DNA of 32,229 nt. Origin: Clostridia bacterium. Lineage in GTDB: Bacteria > Bacillota > Clostridia > Oscillospirales > CAG-272. Positions 1 through 8,860 of the stretch are shown here, one piece after another. The stretch lies in the NCBI GenBank assembly GCA_017452895.1, contig JAFTLE010000002.1:1-32229 (forward strand), given 5' to 3'. The translations under genes and the position numbers were made by a program. The notes beneath the pieces are model-generated. The model ran no database searches. It saw nothing but the letters and a program-made list of their open reading frames with translations, and was not told the DNA's origin. How positions within the stretch are numbered: the stretch's first letter is position 1; the number at the start of each line of letters is the position of its first letter.

Positions 1-111
1 TAAAGCAGATAAATAAAATAATTAGAATTAATATTTAATTGAAATATAAAGATATTTAATTTAATAATATAATTATTGTCATAGTAAAATGATGAAAAAA
101 ATTAGTATAAC

Positions 112-144
112 AAAAAAGGAAGTAAATATGTTACTTCCTTTTTT
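112..144. terminator. Bidirectional terminator hairpin in A/T-rich edge region
   Basis: A 14-bp stem (112-125 with 131-144) closes a 5-nt loop and is flanked by A-runs and T-runs on either side, so it could end transcripts on both strands. The stretch 1-278 is very A/T-rich and holds no convincing gene; it is probably the 3' flank of a gene lying left of the window. Confidence 0.6.
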
Positions 145-278
145 TATATTCTTTTTATTTATAAAATTAAATTTTTGTACCTAATTTGTACATAAATAAA
201 ATTTTGCAAAATATTTAATCCGTTTTATAAAGTAAAAACTTATTGTATGTTTTTTTATGTTTAATAAAATTTTACAAT

Positions 279-303
279 AAAAAAACCCGTTACATAGAAC
301 GAG
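279..303 (-). terminator. Terminator of the tRNA operon
   Basis: Read leftward, a 6-bp stem (298-303 with 286-291, one G-U pair) and 6-nt loop are followed by seven U residues, seven bases after the CCA end of tRNA-Tyr. This fits the factor-independent end of the five-tRNA transcript. Confidence 0.7.
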
Positions 304-309
304 AATTTT

Positions 310-395
310 TGGTGGGAAGAAGTGGATTCGAACCACTGAAGACGAAAGTCGACGGATTTACAGTCCGTTGCATTTGGCCGCTCTGCAATCTTCCC
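310..395 (-). tRNA. tRNA-Tyr (GTA)
   Basis: An 86-nt cloverleaf with a long variable arm, as expected of a class II tRNA. The 7-nt anticodon loop reads CTGTAAA, giving anticodon GTA (Tyr). The T-loop is TTCGAAT and the acceptor stem is fully paired. The 3' CCA is encoded at 312-310. It is the last gene of the leftward tRNA operon, three bases from tRNA-Thr. Confidence 0.97.
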
Positions 396-398
396 AAA

Positions 399-473
399 TG
401 GAGCTGGTGGTCGGAATCGAACCAACAACCGTCTGATTACAAGTCAGATGCTCTACCATTGAGCCACACCAGC
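399..473 (-). tRNA. tRNA-Thr (TGT)
   Basis: A 75-nt cloverleaf with 5-bp anticodon stem TCTGA/TCAGA and loop CTTGTAA, giving anticodon TGT (Thr). The acceptor stem GCTGGTG/CACCAGC is perfect, the discriminator is U, and CCA is encoded. Fourth gene of the tRNA operon. Confidence 0.97.
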
Positions 474-503
474 ATATTTACTTATGCCTCATAGATTAGT
501 TTT

Positions 504-579
504 TGGTGCCGCGGGGCGGAATCGAACCACCGACACAGGGATTTTCAGTCCCTTGCTCTACCGACTGAGCTACCGAGGC
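504..579 (-). tRNA. tRNA-Phe (GAA)
   Basis: A 76-nt cloverleaf; the anticodon loop reads CTGAAAA, giving GAA (Phe). The T-loop TTCGATT and encoded CCA are present. The acceptor stem is GCCTCGG against CCGCGGC, which leaves a single U4-C69 mismatch, unusual for a tRNA that is likely the only Phe acceptor in this operon. Everything else looks functional. Confidence 0.95.
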
Positions 580-597
580 ATATTTAGTTGTTAAATT

Positions 598-674
598 TGG
601 CGACCCGGATGGGGCTCGAACCCACGACCTCCAGCGTGACAGGCTGGCGCTCTAACCAACTGAGCTACCGGGCC
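598..674 (-). tRNA. tRNA-Asp (GTC)
   Basis: A 77-nt cloverleaf; the anticodon loop CTGTCAC gives GTC (Asp). The acceptor stem GGCCCGG/CCGGGTC carries one G-U pair, the discriminator is G (the usual Asp identity base), and CCA is encoded. Second gene in the tRNA operon. Confidence 0.97.
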
Positions 675-695
675 AAATTCTGACGACAAGACGTT

Positions 696-771
696 TGGTG
701 GGAACAATAGGGCTCGAACCTATGACCCTCTGCTTGTAAGGCAGATGCTCTCCCAGCTGAGCTATGCTCCC
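696..771 (-). tRNA. tRNA-Val (TAC)
   Basis: A 76-nt cloverleaf; the anticodon loop CTTACAA gives TAC (Val). The T-loop TTCGAGC, a well-paired acceptor stem and encoded CCA are visible. It is the first gene of the operon, about 29 bases downstream of the -10 element at 800-805. Confidence 0.97.
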
Positions 772-799
772 ATATGTCCTGTTGTCAGCGACGGATGTT

Positions 800-828
800 A
801 TTATACCATAGCGGTTTTTGTTTGTCAA
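800..828 (-). promoter_or_regulatory. Consensus promoter of the tRNA operon
   Basis: On the minus strand TTGACA (828-823) and TATAAT (805-800) are both perfect sigma-A hexamers with an exact 17-nt spacer, directly upstream of tRNA-Val. A fully consensus promoter is typical of stable-RNA operons. Confidence 0.95.
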
Positions 829-906
829 TAGGTTTTTTTAATTTTTTTCACATTTTTTCTTTTCCGAAAAAAACACCGTAAAATGCGAAAAGATACGCGC
901 CAAACA

Positions 907-936
907 TTGACTTTTCGGGCACGCGCGTGCTATAAT
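907..936 (+). promoter_or_regulatory. Promoter of the nadE-pth-mfd operon
   Basis: TTGACT (907-912) and TATAAT (931-936) are separated by 18 nt. This places a transcript start about 35 bases before the first gene at 980. Confidence 0.8.
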
Positions 937-979
937 ATATGATGTATATTTTTAACTTGTATGAGAAAGGGAGCTTCCT

Positions 980-1615
980 ATGATCAAGGTTGAAAGAATT
1001 TCGGTGATGAATTTTGAAAACGCCATCCGCGGCGCGAGGAATCCGATGAACAGCTGGGCAAAGTCGGATAGTGTCTTTAATCCCGACGGCAGCTTCACGC
1101 TGGGGGAAAACGATCTCTCTCTTGCACGCCGCCTCGCCACCGCAGGCAGTGATCACCGCAAATTTCTGCGTCAGATCTTCGTATCGATGGACATCACGGC
1201 ACCGCTGTATTGGTGGAAGGAATTCGACACCTACAAGGTAGCAACCGTCGCAAACTCCACAAGCACGATGCATAAGATCCACGCGAGCCCCTTTTCGCGT
1301 GACGATTTCAGCCACGACCGTCTGAGTGAGGATGCACTGGTACAGCTCGACTCGCTGATCGCTTATCTGGAGCGGGAGCGTCTTGCATTCGTTGAGACGA
1401 AGGAAAGATCGCATTGGCACAATCTGATCCAGTTGCTCCCCTCCTCCTACAACCAGCTGCGCACCGTCACGATGAATTATGAAACGCTGATCAATATCTA
1501 CTACGCGCGCCGCGGACATAAGCTTGCCGAATGGCACACGCTGTGCGACGTGATTCTATCGCTCCCCTACGCGCGGGAGCTGATTCTTGTACGTGAAGAG
1601 GATGAAACGAAATGA
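980..1615 (+). CDS. Uncharacterised protein, possible ThyX-fold relative
   Basis: A 211-aa protein of a family I know only as hypothetical in Clostridia. The start is supported by AGGGAG six bases upstream. The centre (about residues 58-98) has an aromatic, conserved-looking stretch containing WWKEFDTYKV followed by NSTSTMH. Its layout (DHRKFLRQ, an F-S-DI-AP strand, then a polar S/T-rich loop, and later an EWHTLCDVILSLPYAREL helix) resembles FAD-dependent thymidylate synthase ThyX, where the corresponding segment carries the RHRxxS signature. That signature is absent here, so thymidylate synthase activity is doubtful. It is the first gene of the operon and overlaps nadE by 4 nt. The ThyX link is inference; the gene itself is secure. 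Confidence 0.75.
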   Translation: MIKVERISVMNFENAIRGARNPMNSWAKSDSVFNPDGSFTLGENDLSLARRLATAGSDHRKFLRQIFVSMDITAPLYWWKEFDTYKVATVANSTSTMHKIHASPFSRDDFSHDRLSEDALVQLDSLIAYLERERLAFVETKERSHWHNLIQLLPSSYNQLRTVTMNYETLINIYYARRGHKLAEWHTLCDVILSLPYARELILVREEDETK

Positions 1616-3528
1616 AGGACGGATTTGTAAAGGTTGCCGCATGCGCCCCCGCGCTGAAGGTCGGCGACCCCCACTATAACGCCGAGCAGATGCGTCTCGC
1701 GATCGCCGATGCACGGGTGCAGGGCATACGCGTGCTGGTCTTCCCCGAGCTTTCGCTTACGGGCTACACGGCGGGCGATCTCTTTTTCAACGCCTCCCTC
1801 CTCACCGCCGCCGAGGATGCACTTGCAAGCCTTGCGGTGGCAACGAAGGACAGCGGTATGCTCGTTGCCGTCGGCGTGCCCGTATCCGTGCACGGACGGC
1901 TCTATAACTGTGCCGCTATGCTTGCCGAGGGACGGCTTCTCGGTCTTGTGCCGAAGAGCAATCTGCCAGACGGTCTCGGCACTGATGAATGCCGCTACTT
2001 CACCCCCGCCCCTGCTGAGAATCTGACGGTCACCTATGCGGGCGCGTCGGTGCTTCTCGGATGTAAACAATTGTTTACGTGCAAGACCCTCCCCGCGCTT
2101 TCGGTCGCCGCTGAGCTATGTGAGGATCTTTGGGTCTGTCAGCCCCCTGCGGCGGCACACGCGACAGCAGGCGCTACCCTGATCTTGAATCTTTCCGCGG
2201 ATGCCGAGATCATCGGCAAGGCCGAACGCCGCCGCACGCTGATCAAGGCACTCTCGGCACACACGATCGCCGCCTATCTTTACGCAAACGCAGGGCTTGG
2301 TGAAAGCACGGGGGACGCCGTATTTGCGGGTACCGCCCTGCTTTGTGAAAACGGAAGCCTGATCTGTGAGAAGGCGGCGTTTGCAAGCGAGCCGATGCTG
2401 ATCGGTGAGATCGACGTTTCCCACCTTCTCTCGGCACGCGCACGCCGCAACACCTATCCTGCGCCGACGGGCGATTATACCGAGGTCGCGTTCTCGCTCC
2501 CCGTGAGTGAAACTCAGCTCACCGCACCCGTTAAAAAATATCCCTTTCTCCCCTCGCCCGCAGCTATGCAGGAGCGCTGTGAGCTGATCCTCTCGATCCA
2601 GAGCCAGGGGCTTGCCGCACGCATCAGCCGCGCACACGCTACGGGCGGTGTGCTTGGGCTTTCGGGCGGGCTTGACTCAACACTTGCCCTGCTCGTCGCC
2701 GTCCGCGCGACCGATCTCCTTTCGCTTCCCCGCACCGCGATCACCGCGGTGACGATGCCCTGCTTCGGCACGACCGCACGCACGCGCGGCAATGCCGAAA
2801 AGCTTGCAGAGGCTCTCGGCGTGACCCTGCGCACCGTAGATATCCACGCCGCCGTCACACAGCACTTTGCCGACATCGGGCACGATGCATCGGTCAAAAA
2901 TGCGGTTTACGAAAACTCGCAGGCGCGTGAGCGCACGCAGATTCTGATGGATGTCGCCAACGCCGAAAACGCGCTCGTGATCGGTACGGGCGACCTGTCC
3001 GAGCTTGCGCTCGGCTGGGCGACCTACAACGGCGACCATATGTCGATGTACGGTGTCAACGCGGGCATTCCCAAAACCCTCGTACGCGCACTGACTGAGC
3101 ACGCCGCAAAACGAGCCGCGTCATCGGGTGACAGCGTACTCGCCGCCATCCTTACCGACATTCTCGATACACCCGTTTCCCCCGAGCTTTTACCGCCCGA
3201 GGACGGAAAGATCGCACAGTGCACAGAGGAGCTGGTCGGCCCCTATTCCCTGCACGATTTCTTTCTCTATCACTTCGTATCAAACGGCTTTTCGCCGAAA
3301 AAGATCCTGCGCCTCGCTACGCTCGCCTTTGCGGATGAATTCTCCCCCGAGGTCATTCGCCGCTGGCTTTTGACCTTCCTTCGCCGCTTCTTCACGCAGC
3401 AGTTCAAGCGTGCTTGTCTGCCCGAAGGGCCGAAGGTCGGCACTGTCTCGCTCTCTCCGCGCGGTGATTTCCGTATGCCGAGCGACGCGTCCTTTGCACT
3501 TTGGATCTCGGAGCTTGAAAACGAATGA
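1612..3528 (+). CDS. nadE: Glutamine-dependent NAD+ synthetase
   Basis: A 638-aa cytosolic enzyme that makes NAD+ from deamido-NAD+ and ATP, using ammonia from glutamine. The N-terminal nitrilase-type glutaminase domain (about 1-270) shows the Glu-Lys-Cys triad: E46 in FPELSLTGY, K115 in VPKSNLP and C170 in ELCEDLW. The C-terminal synthetase domain (about 320-620) has the ATP P-loop SGGLDS at 351-356 and the family blocks GTGDLSELALGW and GVNAGIPKTLV. Length fits the two-domain form. The start overlaps the preceding gene by 4 nt, and its stop overlaps pth in the same way, which suggests translational coupling. Together with pnuC at 27101 it indicates active NAD maintenance. Confidence 0.96.
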   Translation: MKDGFVKVAACAPALKVGDPHYNAEQMRLAIADARVQGIRVLVFPELSLTGYTAGDLFFNASLLTAAEDALASLAVATKDSGMLVAVGVPVSVHGRLYNCAAMLAEGRLLGLVPKSNLPDGLGTDECRYFTPAPAENLTVTYAGASVLLGCKQLFTCKTLPALSVAAELCEDLWVCQPPAAAHATAGATLILNLSADAEIIGKAERRRTLIKALSAHTIAAYLYANAGLGESTGDAVFAGTALLCENGSLICEKAAFASEPMLIGEIDVSHLLSARARRNTYPAPTGDYTEVAFSLPVSETQLTAPVKKYPFLPSPAAMQERCELILSIQSQGLAARISRAHATGGVLGLSGGLDSTLALLVAVRATDLLSLPRTAITAVTMPCFGTTARTRGNAEKLAEALGVTLRTVDIHAAVTQHFADIGHDASVKNAVYENSQARERTQILMDVANAENALVIGTGDLSELALGWATYNGDHMSMYGVNAGIPKTLVRALTEHAAKRAASSGDSVLAAILTDILDTPVSPELLPPEDGKIAQCTEELVGPYSLHDFFLYHFVSNGFSPKKILRLATLAFADEFSPEVIRRWLLTFLRRFFTQQFKRACLPEGPKVGTVSLSPRGDFRMPSDASFALWISELENE

Positions 3529-4151
3529 GCAGCATCTTTGACCTGTTTCGCAAAATAGAATCAAAGCCCGCCGACCCCTCACCCGTTGAGTGGCTGATCG
3601 TCGGACTTGGTAATCCCGGTGCAAAATACGAAGGCACCCGTCACAACGCGGGCTTTCTTGCCATTGACCGCCTTGCCGACTCGCTTGGCGCGCGCATTCA
3701 AGCGGCAAAGTACAACGCGCTTTGCGCCGACGTCAGAATCGGCGGGGTGCGCGCGCTTCTTATGAAGCCGCAGACCTTTATGAATCTGTCGGGCGAGGCG
3801 GTACGCGCCGCCGCCGACTTTTACAAGCTCCCGCCCGAGCGTGTTCTCGTCCTTTGCGACGACGTCAACTTCGATCCCGGTGTGATGCGTATTCGCCGTA
3901 AGGGATCCGCAGGCGGGCAAAAGGGAGTCAACAATATCATCGAGCAGCTCGGCTCCGACAGCTTTCCGCGCATCAAGCTCGGCGTCGGCAGAAAGCCGCA
4001 CCCCGAGATGGATATGGCGGACTTCGTCCTCGGTAGGCTTTCAGACGCTGATCTTCACACGATGGACTCCGTATTTCAAAACGTGATCTCTGCCGTCACG
4101 CTGATCCTTGACGGCAAAATCGACGACGCAATGACCAAATATTCCAAATAA
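3525..4151 (+). CDS. pth: Peptidyl-tRNA hydrolase
   Basis: A 208-aa esterase that frees tRNA from prematurely released peptidyl-tRNA. The core begins about residue 23 with LIVGLGNPG, followed by the catalytic His H40 in GTRHNAGF, MKPQTFMNLSG, the Asp-containing LCDDVNFDPG, and RRKGSAGGQKGVNNI, all family hallmarks. A roughly 20-residue polar N-terminal extension precedes the usual start. It lies between nadE (4-nt overlap) and mfd (10-nt gap); the pth-mfd pairing is common in Firmicutes. Confidence 0.97.
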   Translation: MSSIFDLFRKIESKPADPSPVEWLIVGLGNPGAKYEGTRHNAGFLAIDRLADSLGARIQAAKYNALCADVRIGGVRALLMKPQTFMNLSGEAVRAAADFYKLPPERVLVLCDDVNFDPGVMRIRRKGSAGGQKGVNNIIEQLGSDSFPRIKLGVGRKPHPEMDMADFVLGRLSDADLHTMDSVFQNVISAVTLILDGKIDDAMTKYSK

Positions 4152-4161
4152 GAGGATCCCG

Positions 4162-7100
4162 ATGAACGTCTCATCCCTCATTCGGCAGGACAGTGAATTC
4201 AAACAAGCCCTCGTCTGTATCAAGGAGCAAAAGAACGCGCAAAAGCCGTTGCCCACGGTTATCAACGGATTGACCGACGGCGCTTTCACCGCCTTCGCCA
4301 CAGAGCTCTTAAGAGAACTGACGGAGGGCAAAGCCGCACCCGCGCTTCTCCTCTCTGACACGCCGGAGCATGCCGTGCGTCTTTCGGAGGCTCTTAGGTC
4401 TGCCGGCATCCGCGCAAGCCACCTGCCGCCCCGCCCCTTTGTTTTTTATAGCGTTTCCGCCTCCCACGACATTGACCGTGAGAGGCTTGCGGTCTTGCAC
4501 GACCTGCTTTTTCACAAGCTCGACGCCGTCGTCACCACAGCCACCGCCGCGCTTCAGTACACTGTACCGCCAGATATCCTTGACGCACGTTCGCTCTCGC
4601 TTGCCGTGGGCGATGAGATCGCGCCAAGCGAGCTTGCAGACCGCCTTATTTCTCTCGGCTTTGCCCGCGTCGATATGGTCGACGGCGCGGGGCAGTTCTC
4701 CACACGCGGCGACATTGCCGACGTCTGGGTCACGAACGCCGACGCGCCCGTCCGTATCGAGCTGTTCGGCAACGAGATCGACCGTATGGGCTACTTCGAC
4801 CCGCTGACCCAGCGCGTCGTTGAAAACTGCGCTCTTCTGTCTCTTTTGCCCGCGCGTGAGGTATTGCCGAGCAACGAGGCACGCACGGCGATCCGCCGCG
4901 CGATCGAAGCGGCGCTGAAAATCGCAAAAAACGAGGTCGCGATCGAGGACCTGCGGGGCGAGCTTGCCCTGCTTGACGGCGACGAATTACCCTTCGCCGA
5001 CCGTTACCTCTCCTTGATCTATCCGAAAGCGACGCTCTTTGACTATCTTGATCCGCACGCACTCATTCTTTTGCGTGAGAGCGATGCGATCACCGAAAAG
5101 CTCGATGCTGCGCAAAAGCTGCTTGCCGAGGACGTACGCGTGCTGACGGAGGAAGGCTTTCTGCTTGCAAAGCACGCCGCCTTCTCTGCCAAGCGCTCGG
5201 AGCTTGACACGCTCTTAAAGAAACGCGTAACCGTCTACGCCAATACCTTCTCGGGTGGTTTCGTCGGGATGCGGATGGCGGGGCTCTTTGGCTTCCGTTG
5301 CCGTCGCGCCCCCTCCTACGGTGTTAACTTTAGTTTGCTTTTATCCGATTTGAAGCAACTGATGCAAAGCCGCTACCGCGTCGTTCTTTGTGTGAACAAT
5401 CAAGCCGAGGTCACCTCGATGATCGCCGCGCTGACCGACGAGGGGATCACCGCACTCTCCGAGCGCGAGGAGCCGACAGAGGGGCGCGTGATCGTCACGG
5501 CAACCACGGGCATTGCGGGCTTTGAGCTCCCCGCGGCGCGCGTTGCCGTGCTATCCACCCGTGCTGAGGAGGATGCGGGGGCTGTCAAAAAGGGGCGCAA
5601 GCGCACCCGTCCGAGGCATAAGAACGCGGGTGATAAGATTCTCTCCTACGCAGACCTCTCGGTCGGCGATTACGTCGTACACACCATTCACGGCATCGGT
5701 CAGTTTTCGGGAATGGAAAAGCTGACTGTCGACGGTATCTCACGCGACTATATCACCATCCGCTACGCAGGCACCGACAAGCTCTTTCTGCCTGCCGACC
5801 AGCTTGAAAACATTTCAAAATACATTGGTGGCGGCGGCGAGGACAGCAAGGTTAAGCTCTCTCGCTTCGGCGGCACCGATTGGCAAAAATCAAAATCGCG
5901 CGCAGAGGCGGCGGCAAAGGATATGGCAAAGGAGCTGATTGCTCTGTACGCCGAGCGTCAACGCCGCGCAGGCTTCGCTTATCCTGCAACCTGCGACTAC
6001 GAGCGTGAATTCGCAAACGCCTTTGAATACGAGGAGACCGAGCCGCAGCTCGACGCGGTCGCCGAGATCTTCGCTGATATGGAAAAGGCTGTGCCGATGG
6101 ACCGCCTTCTGTGTGGCGACGTTGGCTTTGGCAAAACCGAGGTCGCGCTCCGCGCCGCCTTTAAGGCGGTCGTCGCTGGTAAACAGGTCGCCATCCTCGT
6201 GCCGACTACGATCCTCGCGATGCAGCATTACCAAACCTGTCTTTCGCGTATGCGCGGTTATCCTGTCAACATTGAAATGCTCTCGCGCTTCCGCACGCCA
6301 AAGGAGCGTGCGGCGATCCTGCGCCGACTTTCGCGCGGCGAGATCGATATCATCATCGGCACGCACGCCCTGCTCGGTAGCAGTGTCGCCTTCCGCGACC
6401 TCGGCCTTCTCATCGTGGATGAGGAGCAACGCTTCGGTGTCGGGCAAAAGGAAAAGCTGAAGAAAATGTCAACAAACGTTGACATTCTGACCCTGACCGC
6501 CACCCCGATTCCGCGTACGCTGAATATGGCAATGAACGGCATCCGCGATCTCTCGATCCTCGATGAAGCACCGGGTGACCGCCACCCCGTCCAGACCTTC
6601 GTCACCCAGCATAGCGATGCCGTCGTGATGGAGGCGATCCGTAAGGAGCTGCGCCGCGGCGGTCAGGTGCTATATCTCTACAATCGCACCGACTCTATGG
6701 AGCTTCCCGCCTCGCGCATCCTTGCCGAGATCCCCGAGGCACGCGTTGCCATCGCAAACGGCAAGATGGATAAAGATGAGATCGAGCGCATCTGGGGCGA
6801 GCTTGTCAGCGGCGACATTGACGTTCTGGTCTGCACGACTATCATTGAGACCGGTGTCGACCTGCCGAACGCCAACACCCTTATTATCGAAAACGCCGAC
6901 CGAATGGGGCTTTCTCAGCTGCATCAGCTGCGTGGGCGCGTCGGGCGCGGCACAAGGCAGGCATACGCCTACTTCACCTATAAGCCCGACAAGACCCTTT
7001 CGGAGATCTCGCGCCGCCGACTGTCGGCAATCAAGGAGTACGCCGAGTTTGGCGCGGGCTTCCGCATCGCCCTGCGAGACCTTGAGATTCGCGGCGCGGG

Positions 7101-7668
7101 CAATCTGCTCGGCGCGGAGCAGCACGGTCATATTGATGCTGTCGGCTATGATCTCTACATCCGCCTTTTGAACGAAGCAGTGCTGGAGGAGCGGGGTGAA
7201 AAGCCCAAGCCCGTCTTTGAATCGAGCGTTGACCTCGGCGTCGACGCGCATATTCCCGAGCGCTATGTCCCCGCCCTCTCGCTGCGTATGGAGATGTATA
7301 AGAAAATATCCCTTATCCGAAACGAGGAGGATAGGGACGATGTATTCGACGAGCTGTCCGACCGCTTTGGCGAGGTGCCGCGCGTCACAGAGCGTCTTCT
7401 CTCGATCGCCGTGATCCGTGCGCGCGCCGCCGCCCTGGAATTCTCACGCGTTGAGGTCAAAAACGGTGAGCTGCGCTTCATCCCCGCTGAGATCGATCTG
7501 ACCGCATGGTCGCGCGTTTTTCTCACGGAGCGTGATCTGCGCCTTGTTTCGACCCTGCGCACCCCCTACGTCGCACGGCGACTTCGCAGCGGGGCTGACG
7601 TGCTGAGCACGGCACTCGACCTGCTCAAAAAATACGAGCTTGCGAAAGCCGAAGGAGAAAATGAATGA
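4162..7668 (+). CDS. mfd: Transcription-repair coupling factor Mfd
   Basis: A 1168-aa ATP-driven translocase that removes RNA polymerase stalled at DNA lesions and recruits UvrA. Visible in order: UvrB-homology N-terminus (about 1-350), RNA-polymerase-interacting domain (about 490-560, VGDYVVHTIHGIGQF), helicase domain with Walker A GDVGFGKT at 652-659, Walker B DEEQ at 753-756, the TLTATPIPRTL motif, a TRG-type segment around GRVGRGTRQAYAY, and a C-terminal D7 region. The length is full for the family. AGAGG lies six bases before the ATG. The stop overlaps the next start by 4 nt. Confidence 0.98.
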   Translation: MNVSSLIRQDSEFKQALVCIKEQKNAQKPLPTVINGLTDGAFTAFATELLRELTEGKAAPALLLSDTPEHAVRLSEALRSAGIRASHLPPRPFVFYSVSASHDIDRERLAVLHDLLFHKLDAVVTTATAALQYTVPPDILDARSLSLAVGDEIAPSELADRLISLGFARVDMVDGAGQFSTRGDIADVWVTNADAPVRIELFGNEIDRMGYFDPLTQRVVENCALLSLLPAREVLPSNEARTAIRRAIEAALKIAKNEVAIEDLRGELALLDGDELPFADRYLSLIYPKATLFDYLDPHALILLRESDAITEKLDAAQKLLAEDVRVLTEEGFLLAKHAAFSAKRSELDTLLKKRVTVYANTFSGGFVGMRMAGLFGFRCRRAPSYGVNFSLLLSDLKQLMQSRYRVVLCVNNQAEVTSMIAALTDEGITALSEREEPTEGRVIVTATTGIAGFELPAARVAVLSTRAEEDAGAVKKGRKRTRPRHKNAGDKILSYADLSVGDYVVHTIHGIGQFSGMEKLTVDGISRDYITIRYAGTDKLFLPADQLENISKYIGGGGEDSKVKLSRFGGTDWQKSKSRAEAAAKDMAKELIALYAERQRRAGFAYPATCDYEREFANAFEYEETEPQLDAVAEIFADMEKAVPMDRLLCGDVGFGKTEVALRAAFKAVVAGKQVAILVPTTILAMQHYQTCLSRMRGYPVNIEMLSRFRTPKERAAILRRLSRGEIDIIIGTHALLGSSVAFRDLGLLIVDEEQRFGVGQKEKLKKMSTNVDILTLTATPIPRTLNMAMNGIRDLSILDEAPGDRHPVQTFVTQHSDAVVMEAIRKELRRGGQVLYLYNRTDSMELPASRILAEIPEARVAIANGKMDKDEIERIWGELVSGDIDVLVCTTIIETGVDLPNANTLIIENADRMGLSQLHQLRGRVGRGTRQAYAYFTYKPDKTLSEISRRRLSAIKEYAEFGAGFRIALRDLEIRGAGNLLGAEQHGHIDAVGYDLYIRLLNEAVLEERGEKPKPVFESSVDLGVDAHIPERYVPALSLRMEMYKKISLIRNEEDRDDVFDELSDRFGEVPRVTERLLSIAVIRARAAALEFSRVEVKNGELRFIPAEIDLTAWSRVFLTERDLRLVSTLRTPYVARRLRSGADVLSTALDLLKKYELAKAEGENE

Positions 7669-8843
7669 AAGCAACCAAGAAAAGAGTCGTCGGAGCGACA
7701 AAACCCGCGCCGAAAGGCAAAAGGATCCCCTACCGACTGATCGCAATCATCGTTGCCGCGATTCTTGTGATCGGCGGTGCGGTCGGAACGCTCTGTTATT
7801 TTCTTTTCCGCGCGCCGACGGTCTTCACCTATGAAAACGTCCGCGTGGATGCGAACACCTATTCCTATTGGCTCGGCTGTTACAAATCGTCAAATGTAAA
7901 ATATGACGAAAAGGCGGGCTTTCTCGATACGCCGTCGGGCTGGAACACCGCCTACGGTGACGAAACCTACCTCTCCTACTATACGGATCAGATCGACCGC
8001 CAAATCAAACAGCGCATCGTTGCCGCCGCCCTCTTCGACAAATCGGGCTACAAGCTGACCGAGGAGGAGACCGACGAGATCCTAAGCTGGGTCAGCGAGA
8101 TCTACGGCAACGATAAAAAGGCAGTGAAGGAGCATCTCAAGCAAAGCTACGGCGCAAATGAAAAGGACGTGCGCGCCGTCGCCCTCTACGAATACAAATA
8201 CATTGCCTACTATTATAAGGTTTTCGGCTACGACCTTTCGGGCGCGTTTGACGCAAGCCTGCGCGAGGATGCCGAACGCTTCTACAACGGCAACTACGTT
8301 CGTTTCAAGCAGGTCTTTATCTCAAACGATCAGACGAACAACGCTGCACGCCACATCATGCGCGACGCACTGCCCACCGTTGATGAAAATCAATTCGACC
8401 TCTTTATCGAAAACTACGACGGCGAGGCGAATATGACGACCGTCTACGGCGACGGTGCCTACCTCTTCTCGGGCGCATCCTACGTCATTTACGACAAGGA
8501 CGGCGAGGATGCGGAGGCCTCCCGACTCAAAAATGCGGAAATCCTCTCCACCATCCGCTCGCTTGAGGTCGGCAAAGCGACCGAGGTGGTAACCGACGAG
8601 GGGAGTTATTTCTTCTACCGCTGTCCCCTTGAGGAAAATGCCTACGCCGACCCGTCGAACTATTGGTTTGGCGGTGACAAATCCTTCCCATCCTTTGCAT
8701 CGGTCTTTTCTTCCTTTATCTATCAGGATCTGATCGATGCAAAGATCGGCGACGTCACGGTAAACGCAGAGGAAAAGCAAAATGATGCACTGATCCACAC
8801 CAAGCGCAATTGGGAATATAACGTTGTCGGTATGATCCGATAA
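7665..8843 (+). CDS. Membrane-anchored foldase-like protein (SurA/PrsA type)
   Basis: A 392-aa protein with a basic N-terminus (1-22), one transmembrane helix (about 23-47) and a long extracytoplasmic part. The outer part is helical and charged near residues 100-200, like the N-domain of SurA/PrsA chaperone-isomerases. Residues about 205-330 (RFKQVFISNDQ, AARHIMRDAL, LEVGKATEVV) look like a diverged parvulin-type rotamase module: strand, helix with spaced small residues, and a GxxTxVV edge. I do not see a complete parvulin active site, so it may be a chaperone only. The translational overlap with mfd (ATGA) and ribosome site AAGGAG support the start. Foldase-like genes after mfd are common in Clostridia. 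Confidence 0.7.
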   Translation: MKATKKRVVGATKPAPKGKRIPYRLIAIIVAAILVIGGAVGTLCYFLFRAPTVFTYENVRVDANTYSYWLGCYKSSNVKYDEKAGFLDTPSGWNTAYGDETYLSYYTDQIDRQIKQRIVAAALFDKSGYKLTEEETDEILSWVSEIYGNDKKAVKEHLKQSYGANEKDVRAVALYEYKYIAYYYKVFGYDLSGAFDASLREDAERFYNGNYVRFKQVFISNDQTNNAARHIMRDALPTVDENQFDLFIENYDGEANMTTVYGDGAYLFSGASYVIYDKDGEDAEASRLKNAEILSTIRSLEVGKATEVVTDEGSYFFYRCPLEENAYADPSNYWFGGDKSFPSFASVFSSFIYQDLIDAKIGDVTVNAEEKQNDALIHTKRNWEYNVVGMIR

Positions 8844-8860
8844 ATCAAAGGGAGAACGGT

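Noticed and set aside
243..494. 83-codon plus-strand ORF at the left edge
   Set aside because: It runs across the tRNA-Tyr and tRNA-Thr genes in antisense and has no start signal.
848..1537. Long minus-strand ORF (229 codons) opposite the first operon gene
   Set aside because: It is the mirror frame of a well-supported plus-strand gene with promoter and ribosome site; composition is unlike a real protein and it has no start signal.
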